A DNA stretch of 64,000 nucleotides. Origin: Pseudonocardia halophobica. GTDB taxonomy: Bacteria; Actinomycetota; Actinomycetes; Mycobacteriales; Pseudonocardiaceae. The notes below the pieces were generated by a model that did not search any database, was not told the DNA's origin, and saw nothing but the letters and a program-made list of their open reading frames with translations. Shown piece by piece: positions 7,730-14,646 of the stretch (its first letter is position 1; each line of letters opens with the position of its first letter). The translations under genes were made by a program, and so were the position numbers. The stretch lies in assembly GCF_027922425.1 (NCBI RefSeq), contig NZ_BSFQ01000026.1, positions 30,566 to 94,565 on the forward strand. Direction: 5' to 3'.

Positions 7730-8542
7730 ATGCAGCGGGACGAGGACCTGTCGACCATCCTGTCCAACGTCGCGGCGGACGCCCGCCCGACGACCCGGAC
7801 CAAGATCGCGAACAGTCCGGAGACCAGGGCGTTCCTCGAGATCGGCCTGCACCTGCTGCGGGACGACCTCCTGGACCACCGCGGCCCCGACATGCTCGAC
7901 GAGCACGACGCCGGCACCCGGCTCTTCGCCGGGCTCTCCCAGGCGCGGCTGATCGAGCGCGCGGACCGGATCGCCGCGGGCGAGGACCGCCCCACGATGC
8001 TCACGGTCGGGATGTTCCGGGACCGGTGGCGCTACAAGAGCCGCTACACCGAGGACCTGATCGCCTACCTCATGCGGCCGTCGCTCACGGAGAGGACGAT
8101 GAACGAGTTGCGGGAGGCGGCGCTGAATCTGCCCGCCGGCCTGCCGTTCCCCCAGCTCGCACGCTATCTCGCGGACGCGGTGATGAGCGCGACGATGCGG
8201 GATCCGCTGTGGAGTCTGCAGACCATCGTCTGGGTCGCGTTGCCCAACCATCCACGGGTACAGCGCTATCTGAAGGCCCGGTACGAGCAGTGGATCGCCG
8301 CGTGGGCGTCGACCTACGAGCAGCTGGCGGCCCGGTACGACCTGCGACTGCGCCCCGGCGTGACCTGGCTCGACGTGGCCGAGATGTTCAACGCCGTCGC
8401 GGACGGAGCGAGGGTGCGGGGCATGGCGATGGGTGCGGTGGCGAGCCTCTCGTCCGGCGACAGCGTGGTCGTGGGAGCGATCCGCGCGATGATGCCCACG
8501 CTCTTCCTCAACGCGGAAAACCTCGCCGATCCCGGTTCGTGA
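7730..8542 (+). CDS. Putative TetR-like DNA-binding protein
   Basis: 270 residues. The segment LTVGMFRDRWRYKSRYTEDLIAYL (about 85-110) has the look of TetR helices 2-3 plus the start of helix 4 (compare the TVGxFYxxFxSKxxLL pattern), and FLEIGLHLLRDDL (about 38-50) could be helix 1. The linker between them is much longer than in ordinary TetR proteins. The rest is all-helical without motif, as expected of a ligand/dimerisation domain. A GAGGAG ribosome-binding site precedes the ATG. It is divergent from the sigma factor gene, with a perfect palindrome between them, and its 3' end runs into the promoter of the secreted-protein gene. A regulator of the neighbouring heme enzyme is plausible; an unrelated helical protein is the alternative. 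Confidence 0.55.
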   Translation: MQRDEDLSTILSNVAADARPTTRTKIANSPETRAFLEIGLHLLRDDLLDHRGPDMLDEHDAGTRLFAGLSQARLIERADRIAAGEDRPTMLTVGMFRDRWRYKSRYTEDLIAYLMRPSLTERTMNELREAALNLPAGLPFPQLARYLADAVMSATMRDPLWSLQTIVWVALPNHPRVQRYLKARYEQWIAAWASTYEQLAARYDLRLRPGVTWLDVAEMFNAVADGARVRGMAMGAVASLSSGDSVVVGAIRAMMPTLFLNAENLADPGS

Positions 8543-8596
8543 CGGATCTCGAAATACGCGGCACAATCAACGAGCCGACTGCCTCGACGAGCGCTT

Positions 8597-8651
8597 CCGA
8601 TCGGCCTAAGCACATGTACGTACGGTCATTGATCGGGCCGAGGTCTAGCCT
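8597..8651 (+). promoter_or_regulatory. Promoter/operator of the secreted-protein gene (copy B)
   Basis: Second copy of the element found at 3868. Palindrome GTACGTAC at 8616-8623, CGGTCA at 8623-8628, 17 bases, TAGCCT at 8646-8651. Similarity also continues downstream of the -10, with TTGTGC following it in both copies. A strong ribosome-binding site (AAAGGAGG, 8668-8675) and the ATG at 8681 follow at close range, so transcription would begin about 25 bases ahead of the gene. Confidence 0.7.
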
Positions 8652-8680
8652 TGTGCACTGAGCCATGAAAGGAGGCGGCG

Positions 8681-9262
8681 ATGAGTGCACAGGGCGAGTT
8701 CCTCCATCATTCCCACGGATCGAGGACGGGGCGTTCGCGCGCGGTGGCCACTCGGAGGGTTCTCGGCCCGCTGACCGTTGCCCTGATCGGCGCCTCCGCC
8801 TGGGCCACCGCCGGCCTCGTGGCGAGCCCCCTGGCGCAACAAGACGTGAAGCTCGCGGCAGCGGTCACACCCGCTGCGATGCAAGGGAGTTGCTCGGCGG
8901 GCTGGAAGATGATGAGCATTCCCGAGATGTTGCGCATGATCGAGCCACCGGCCACGCCCGACAACGTCAGGGCCACCGACGCGAACCGCGACAATTACCT
9001 GTGTGCCAGCCTCTCCGCCAACGGATTCCATGTGACGCGCTTCGTCGACAACGTGCGCACGACCAGTAGCGGGTCAGGGTGCAGCGGCGGCATGGATAAC
9101 AACGGTATGCCGACGGGATGCAACGGAGACGGGATGAAGACGAAGGACAAGACTGGAGACGGAGACGACCCGACGCATCCGAGTGGTGGTGGAGACACCG
9201 GTCAGAGCGGGAAACCCGATCACGGCAACACAGGCTCGACCCATAGAAGTAAGTCGAGCTGA
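8681..9262 (+). CDS. Small exported protein with EF-hand-like motif
   Basis: 193 residues: a basic N-terminus with one hydrophobic stretch (VLGPLTVALIGASAWATAGL, about 27-46) serving as signal or anchor, then a compact domain of about 60 residues and a disordered Gly/Asp/Lys/Ser-rich tail. The domain begins CSAGWKMM, contains PPATPDNVRATDANRDNYLC, and ends in FVDN; the DANRDNYLC part resembles a short calcium-binding (excalibur/EF-hand-like) loop closed by a disulfide to the earlier Cys. Similar small secreted proteins of unknown function occur in actinobacteria. The start is well supported by AAAGGAGG. It shares its promoter element with the heme fusion gene, suggesting co-expression. The base composition is noticeably less GC-rich than the neighbours. 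Confidence 0.8.
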   Translation: MSAQGEFLHHSHGSRTGRSRAVATRRVLGPLTVALIGASAWATAGLVASPLAQQDVKLAAAVTPAAMQGSCSAGWKMMSIPEMLRMIEPPATPDNVRATDANRDNYLCASLSANGFHVTRFVDNVRTTSSGSGCSGGMDNNGMPTGCNGDGMKTKDKTGDGDDPTHPSGGGDTGQSGKPDHGNTGSTHRSKSS

Positions 9263-9292
9263 ACCACTGGCGCAGGGTCTTCGCCGAGTCGT

Positions 9293-9829
9293 TCAGCGGC
9301 CGTCTCGCTCTGCGAGATGGCGGAGCACCGTGGTGGTCTTGGTGTTCTGCATGGGGTCGATCTGCAAGCCCCCCTTCCGGACGCGCTGCTCCAGGTCCTT
9401 CAGCGCGCCCTCGGGGTCGTCGGCCACCCGGATCGACACCTCGAGGAAGCGCACGTCCTCGTCGACCTCCCAGAGCTCGGCCGCGACGTCACCGTCGTCG
9501 TCGGGATCCCACTTGCGTGCCTTGATCGGGCCCAGCAGCTCGACCGCGTGGAGTGGAAGCAGCAGTTCGCCCGCCAACGCCCGCTGCTCGTCGGACAGGA
9601 GACGCTCGACGAACGGGTCCGGATCCTTGAGCTCGTCGAGCGTCTCGTCGTCGAGCATTCCGTCGAGGGAAGCGGACACCAGGCGCCGGTCCCCCGACCA
9701 GCCACCCTCGACCTTCGCGAGCTCACCGAGGCTTGATCTCGACAGTGTCGGGTTTTGTCGACCCGCCCGGCCGACCAGCGCGCTCACCCATTGATCCAGC
9801 CCTTCCGAGAGAACACGACGTCGACCCAA
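9293..9829 (-). CDS. Hypothetical protein
   Basis: Up to 178 residues, not recognised. The C-terminal two thirds look like a real folded domain, with an acidic middle (KWDPDDDGDVAAELWEVDED) and a strand-helix pattern (VRFLEVSIRVADDPEGALKDLEQRV). The longest frame would begin at a TTG codon at 9829; GTG codons at 9787 (WVSALVG) and further in are alternatives and none has a convincing ribosome-binding site, so the start is uncertain. The gene may also be the remnant of something longer. It is convergent with the secreted-protein gene and divergent from the endonuclease gene. Confidence 0.5.
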   Translation of the reverse strand: MGRRRVLSEGLDQWVSALVGRAGRQNPTLSRSSLGELAKVEGGWSGDRRLVSASLDGMLDDETLDELKDPDPFVERLLSDEQRALAGELLLPLHAVELLGPIKARKWDPDDDGDVAAELWEVDEDVRFLEVSIRVADDPEGALKDLEQRVRKGGLQIDPMQNTKTTTVLRHLAERDGR

Positions 9830-10049
9830 GAATCGCCCTCAGGTGCGCCACGACGTCAATACGTAGACGTGCGTACAGGCGACACCTCGAGAGCCGGACA
9901 CAATGAATCGAGAAGTCCGCGTCACGGATCGTCAATGACGAGGCGGGTCCCGCACGAGGAGAACGACGGTGCAGCATGCTGTCTATTGGCATGAACAGAT
10001 ATGGGTGCGGTCAGCACACTGATGCCCCTACCGGAGCAGGGTCTTCCCG

Positions 10050-11045
10050 ATGACGACCCACGAGGTCACGCTCTCGATCCCCCTGCAGGTCTCGGTACGG
10101 TTCGGTCCGCCCGATCCGTCGGGGACCGCCGGTGTCGTCGACGGCATTCGCGTCACTCCGGAGATCGCGCCGGCCGGCCTGGAAGCGGCACGTCCCTTGG
10201 ACTACTACGCGGGCTACACCGGTTATGCGGCGGACTTCCTCGGGACGTCCGTGCCGCTGCCGACGCTGAGTTCCGAGCAGCGGCAGAACGCTGCCGAGAA
10301 CGTCCTCGCCACTGCCGGGACGGACCCGACGGTCCTGCCGTACACACATTTCAGCCTCGTCATAAATCGACGCAGGCAGCTCGCCTACTACACCGCGGTC
10401 AACATCGACGGTGCACAGTCCGAGAAGCTCGAGCGCGGCCGTGACAAATGGTACTTCGATCCCCGGATAGCCGAGTCCGAGCAGATCGGGGAAGGATTGT
10501 ACGCGCGGAACGCGCTGGATCGCGGCCACCTCGTCCGCAGGCTCGACCCCGTGTGGGGTCCGCAGGCGCGCCGCGGCAACGACGACACCTTCCACTTCAC
10601 CAACTGCTCCCCTCAGCACGAGCGGTTCAACCAGTCCGACGAGCTGTGGCAGGGTCTCGAGAACTACATCCTCGAGCACGCCGATGCAGCGGAGCGGAAG
10701 GTCACCGTGTTCACCGGACCGGTGTTCGGTGTTGAGGACCCCCTCTACAAGGGTGTCCGACTACCCCTCGCGTTCTGGAAGATCCTCGTCTACGTGAAGG
10801 GCGGGAACGGGCCCGCCGCTGCGGGTTACCTGCTCGACCAGACCCGTCTCATCGAGGACATGCTCGGCCGGGAGGCGGCGTTCGACGCGGGTGTCTATCG
10901 GGTCCGCCTCAGCGACCTCATCGACAGGACCGAGTTGAACTTCACCCATCTGCAGCCGCACGAGCTGCCCCTCGACTCCGGTGGCTGGGAAGCCGCTCCG
11001 GAGCGCGTACGTATCCACGAGGACTTCGGCAACGTCGTTCTGTAG
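10050..11045 (+). CDS. DNA/RNA non-specific endonuclease (NUC family)
   Basis: 331-residue beta-beta-alpha-metal nuclease. The signature DRGHL carries the general-base His160, and the metal-binding Asn is in FTNCSPQHERFNQ about 30 residues on; the region between 100 and 320 follows the NUC/EndoG fold (HFSLVINRRRQ, KVTVFTGPVFG, FWKILV). There is no signal peptide, which is unusual for this mostly secreted family and suggests an intracellular or specially delivered enzyme. A GGAGCAGG ribosome-binding site precedes the ATG. The next gene, encoding a protease-hydrolase fusion, starts 90 bases downstream in the same direction, so the two probably form an operon. No immunity or inhibitor protein is recognisable next to it; the unknown 9293 gene is divergent. 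Confidence 0.9.
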   Translation: MTTHEVTLSIPLQVSVRFGPPDPSGTAGVVDGIRVTPEIAPAGLEAARPLDYYAGYTGYAADFLGTSVPLPTLSSEQRQNAAENVLATAGTDPTVLPYTHFSLVINRRRQLAYYTAVNIDGAQSEKLERGRDKWYFDPRIAESEQIGEGLYARNALDRGHLVRRLDPVWGPQARRGNDDTFHFTNCSPQHERFNQSDELWQGLENYILEHADAAERKVTVFTGPVFGVEDPLYKGVRLPLAFWKILVYVKGGNGPAAAGYLLDQTRLIEDMLGREAAFDAGVYRVRLSDLIDRTELNFTHLQPHELPLDSGGWEAAPERVRIHEDFGNVVL

Positions 11046-11134
11046 GAGTGGCCGCCCCGCTTCTGCGTCGAGCGCCACCGAGATCGTCAGGCCGGTGTGA
11101 CCTCACCGGCTCCTGTCCGTTCGGGGAGGCACCG

Positions 11135-13081
11135 ATGGATGTGCGGCAGCAGCAGGAGCGCGTGGCGGAGCGATACCGGCGAACAGCCGCCGAACGGGAG
11201 GAGATCCGGCGCCGCCAGGAGGCAGCGGGGACTCCGGTCGTCGTCGACGACGAGGATCAGCTCCGCGCCCGCGCCTCCCGGTTACTGGCCAACGGCGAGG
11301 TCGGCGCGAGCGCACTCTCGCACGCCCTCTCCGACGGGCACGCACTACGGCCGACCGTGTTGTTCGAACGGATCCTCGGGGCCGCGAGCGAACTGCAGAG
11401 CGTCAACTTCCTCGCCCGCGGGGAGCGTGCGGCGCGAGCCGTCGGGCGGATCTCCATCCTGGAGTCCGGGCGACTCGCCGGCTTCGGCACGGGCTTCCTC
11501 GTGGGCGAGCGGCTCCTCCTGACCAACAACCACGTCCTCCCGGATCCCGACACCGCCACCTCGTCGTTCGTCGAGTTCGATCTCGAGCTCGACGTCGACG
11601 GCGTGACGAAGCGGGCCGACCGGTACGACCTGGACCCGGCCACGCTCTTCGTCACACACGTCGATCTCGACTTCTCCCTCGTGGCGGTCGCACAGGGCGA
11701 CGGAGGCCGGAGGCCCGGCTCGGTGCACGGCTGGCACCGACTGATCGCCAACCAGGGGAAGATCGTCATCGGTGAGCCGGTCAACGTCGTCGGGCATCCG
11801 AACGGCCGGGCCAAGGAGGTCGCGGTCCGCGACAACGCCCTGCTCAACCAGCTGCCCGACTATCTGCACTACCGCACCGACACCGAGCCCGGGAACTCCG
11901 GTTCCCCGGTCTTCAACGACCAGTGGGAGGTCGTGGCCCTGCACCATGCCGGCGTGCCCGGTCCGGACGGGCAGAGCTGGATCGCCAACGAGGGTGTCCG
12001 GGTCAGCGTGCTGCTCACGCATCTCGCCGACACCGAACTGCCCCCCGCACAACGCGGGGTGCTGACCGAGCTGGGGCCCCAGGCCGTGCCCAGCGGCGCC
12101 GTGCCGGGCGAGGTCGACCTGGCCCCCGCCGCCGTCCCTTCGCAGCGTCCCCGCGCGCGGCGGCCGGTGGGAAGCACCCCGCCCACGGAACGCCGGACGC
12201 CCGGCCTCATCGGCCGACCCCGCGGGCGCCGCGCCGTCGTCTTCCTCCACGGCCGGGGTCAGGAAGGCCAGGACCCCGTCCGGTTGCGGGCGACGTGGGC
12301 CGGGGGACTCGCGCGCGGGCTCGCGGCCGGTGGACTGGCCCCCCTCGACGCCGCCGACGTCTGGTTCCCGTTCTACGGGGACGCACTGATCTCCGCCCTC
12401 GACGTGCCCGAGCGGGCGGGCGCCCCGACGGCCGCCGAGACCTTCGCCCCCACCGAATCGTCCACCCGGGTGGTCTACGCCGAGCTCATCGACCAGGCGG
12501 CCGCGCGCGCCGGCATGCCGCTCGAGGAGCGCCGGACCGCGCAGGAGGGCGGGCTTCTCGGCGGCCTCGTCGAAGCGTTGCAGGGCCCGCTCTCGTGGCT
12601 GGCGGACCGGAGCGGTCTCGACGATCTCGTGATCGCGGCCGTCCTCCGCGACGTCGCGGCCTACCTCGATCGCGACTCCGTGCGAACCGCAGTGCTCGAC
12701 GCGGTTCGGGCCTGCCTGCCGGACGACGGCGAGCTCGTCCTGGTCAGCCACAGCCTCGGCAGCGTCGTCGCGATCGATCTCCTGACACAGCTTCCCGATC
12801 GCCTCGACGTCCCGGTCCTGGTGACCGCCGGCAGTCCGCTTGGACTGGACGCCGTGCAGAAGCGGCTCCTCGCCGGTGGTCCCGTGCGCCCTGCGCGCGT
12901 CGGGTCGTGGCTCAACGCCTGGGCGGCAGCCGATGCCGTGGCCATCGGCTGCCCGTTGGGCGACGACTGGGATCAGGTCCGTGACGTGCGGACGGGCAAT
13001 CCGAAGGACCGGGCGCACGACATCGCCGAGTACCTCGCCGATCCGGTCGTCGCGGGCGAGATCGGGAGATCAGTCCGGTAG
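11135..13081 (+). CDS. Trypsin-like serine protease fused to alpha/beta-hydrolase
   Basis: 648 residues in two catalytic parts. After a coiled, highly charged N-terminus (about 1-40, DVRQQQERVAERYRRTA), residues about 95-300 form a trypsin/HtrA-type protease: GTGFLVGERLLLTNNHV with His133, DLDFSLVAV with Asp179, and EPGNSGSPVFN with Ser255. A Pro-rich linker leads to an alpha/beta-hydrolase from about 365: AVVFLHGRGQEG (oxyanion strand), LVLVSHSLGS with nucleophile Ser540, and a candidate His near KDRAHDIAEYL at the end. The protein has no signal peptide. ATG 11135 follows GGGGAGG. Its position just behind the endonuclease gene makes a shared pathway likely; the protease may process a partner while the hydrolase acts on lipid or ester. 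No substrate is apparent. Confidence 0.85.
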   Translation: MDVRQQQERVAERYRRTAAEREEIRRRQEAAGTPVVVDDEDQLRARASRLLANGEVGASALSHALSDGHALRPTVLFERILGAASELQSVNFLARGERAARAVGRISILESGRLAGFGTGFLVGERLLLTNNHVLPDPDTATSSFVEFDLELDVDGVTKRADRYDLDPATLFVTHVDLDFSLVAVAQGDGGRRPGSVHGWHRLIANQGKIVIGEPVNVVGHPNGRAKEVAVRDNALLNQLPDYLHYRTDTEPGNSGSPVFNDQWEVVALHHAGVPGPDGQSWIANEGVRVSVLLTHLADTELPPAQRGVLTELGPQAVPSGAVPGEVDLAPAAVPSQRPRARRPVGSTPPTERRTPGLIGRPRGRRAVVFLHGRGQEGQDPVRLRATWAGGLARGLAAGGLAPLDAADVWFPFYGDALISALDVPERAGAPTAAETFAPTESSTRVVYAELIDQAAARAGMPLEERRTAQEGGLLGGLVEALQGPLSWLADRSGLDDLVIAAVLRDVAAYLDRDSVRTAVLDAVRACLPDDGELVLVSHSLGSVVAIDLLTQLPDRLDVPVLVTAGSPLGLDAVQKRLLAGGPVRPARVGSWLNAWAAADAVAIGCPLGDDWDQVRDVRTGNPKDRAHDIAEYLADPVVAGEIGRSVR

Positions 13082-13088
13082 CCCCGGG

Positions 13089-13119
13089 CGCGGCGGCCGA
13101 CCCCTCCGCGGCCGCCGCG
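13089..13119. terminator. Bidirectional hairpin terminator
   Basis: Perfect 11-base arms (13089-13099 with 13109-13119) around a 9-base loop, located in the 46 bases between the convergent stops of the protease-hydrolase gene and the FAD oxidoreductase gene. Confidence 0.75.
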
Positions 13120-13127
13120 ACCACGTG

Positions 13128-14525
13128 TCACGGCGCGATGTTCTGGTTGAGGCGGAACAGGTTGGTGGGGTCGTAGCGCCGCTTCAGCTCCACCAACCGC
13201 GCGTAGCGCCGTGCGCCGTAGGTGTCCCGCAGGGCTTCCTGGTTCTCGGTGAGGAAGTTGACGTACCCACCTCCCTCGCCGTGGCGCGCCGTCGCGCGGG
13301 CGAGGTCCCTGGCCCACGCCTGGTTCGCCCCGTCGTCCGCGGGGTCGTCCCAGATGCCGATGACGTTGAACGTGAACGCGGCGTCCCGCCCCGGGTAGGC
13401 CGTCGCCTCCGCCCCGACCCGCGCGACCGCGCCGCCCATCTGGTGCAGGTGGAACTCGCTCGCGGTCGACGGGCGGGCCCGGACGGCCTCGACGACGGCC
13501 CCGACCAGGTCGTCGGGGCAGCCGGAGGTGTACCCGCCGGCGAAGTGGTATCGGCGCCCGGCCGGGACCTTCGCGTCGAACGCCGTCTGCCAGACCGGGT
13601 ACGGCATCGGCCCGAACGGGTCCGCGGCCGGGCCGAGGGCCCGCAGCGGCGCGAGCAGGTCCTGGGCTTCCCCCGCCGCGCCGCAGTGACACCCCACGAC
13701 GGCGACGACGGGCCGATCCCGCAGGTCCGGCGGGACGAACGCCGCGGGCGGCGCGGTGAGGAAGCTCAGCAGCGTCCGGAAGTCGTCCGGGACCCCGGTG
13801 ACGTACTCGCGGTAGAAGGCCACCACCTCGGCCGCCCGGTCCAGCGGGAACAGCGCCAGGCCGGCCGTGACCTCGGCGACGGGGTGCAGCGCGAACGTGA
13901 GCCCGGTGACCACTCCGAAGTTGCCCCCGCCGCCCCGCAGGCCCCACATCAGCTCGGGGTCGTGCTCGTCGTCCGCGCGCACGACCTGTCCGTCGGCGGT
14001 CACGACCTCGGCGGCGACCAGGTTGTCGCAGGCCAGCCCGTACCGGCGGGACAACCAGCCGATCCCGCCGCCGAGGGTCAGCCCGGCGACGCCCGTCGTC
14101 GAGACCAGGCCGCCCGGGGTCGCGAGCCCGTGGGCGGCCGTCGCCGCGTCGACGTCGCCCCACAACGCCCCGCCGCCGACGTGGGCGCGCCGCGCGGCCG
14201 GGTCCACCCGGATCTCCCGCATCCGGGACAGGTCGACGACGATCCCGCCGTCGTTGGTCGCGAACCCGGGCAGGCCGTGCCCGCCACCGCGCACGGAGAG
14301 CGGCAGGTCGTGCTCCCGCGCCAGGCCGACCGCCGCGACGACGTCGGGCACCGACCGGCAACGGACGACCGCGGCCGGGTACCGGTCGACGCAGCCGTTC
14401 CACACTCGCCGCACGCTGTCGAACTCCGGATCCGGCGGCCCGACCACCGTGCCGTCCATCCGGTCGGCCAGCTCCGCGAGCGCCGTCGCGAGGCCGGCGC
14501 GGTCGCTGCTCCTCGTCACCGTCAT
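13128..14525 (-). CDS. FAD-binding oxidoreductase, berberine-bridge type
   Basis: 465-residue flavoenzyme of the PCMH/berberine-bridge (BBE) family, oxidising an alcohol, sugar or secondary metabolite with oxygen as likely acceptor. The FAD domain shows SVRGGGHGLPG, whose His is the usual covalent flavin attachment site, followed by LTLGGGIGWLSRRYGLACDNLVAAEVV. The C-terminal BBE segment NFLTENQEALRDTYGARRYARL...YDPTNLFRLNQNI is complete. The Cys in GLACDN lies off the position used for a second covalent bond, so single attachment is likely. ATG 14525 has GAGGAG upstream. It lies 121 bases behind the giant regulator gene on the same strand and may be its target. Confidence 0.9.
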   Translation of the reverse strand: MTVTRSSDRAGLATALAELADRMDGTVVGPPDPEFDSVRRVWNGCVDRYPAAVVRCRSVPDVVAAVGLAREHDLPLSVRGGGHGLPGFATNDGGIVVDLSRMREIRVDPAARRAHVGGGALWGDVDAATAAHGLATPGGLVSTTGVAGLTLGGGIGWLSRRYGLACDNLVAAEVVTADGQVVRADDEHDPELMWGLRGGGGNFGVVTGLTFALHPVAEVTAGLALFPLDRAAEVVAFYREYVTGVPDDFRTLLSFLTAPPAAFVPPDLRDRPVVAVVGCHCGAAGEAQDLLAPLRALGPAADPFGPMPYPVWQTAFDAKVPAGRRYHFAGGYTSGCPDDLVGAVVEAVRARPSTASEFHLHQMGGAVARVGAEATAYPGRDAAFTFNVIGIWDDPADDGANQAWARDLARATARHGEGGGYVNFLTENQEALRDTYGARRYARLVELKRRYDPTNLFRLNQNIAP

Positions 14526-14646
14526 GGTGTGCTCCTCGGACTCGGCGCCGGGTCCCCGGTCGATCGGTCTCGTGCCCCGGCGCGGGTGGAGCGCGACGGT
14601 AGGGGCGCGGACTTTGCACCGGCTGAACAGCGACGTCGGACAGGAA

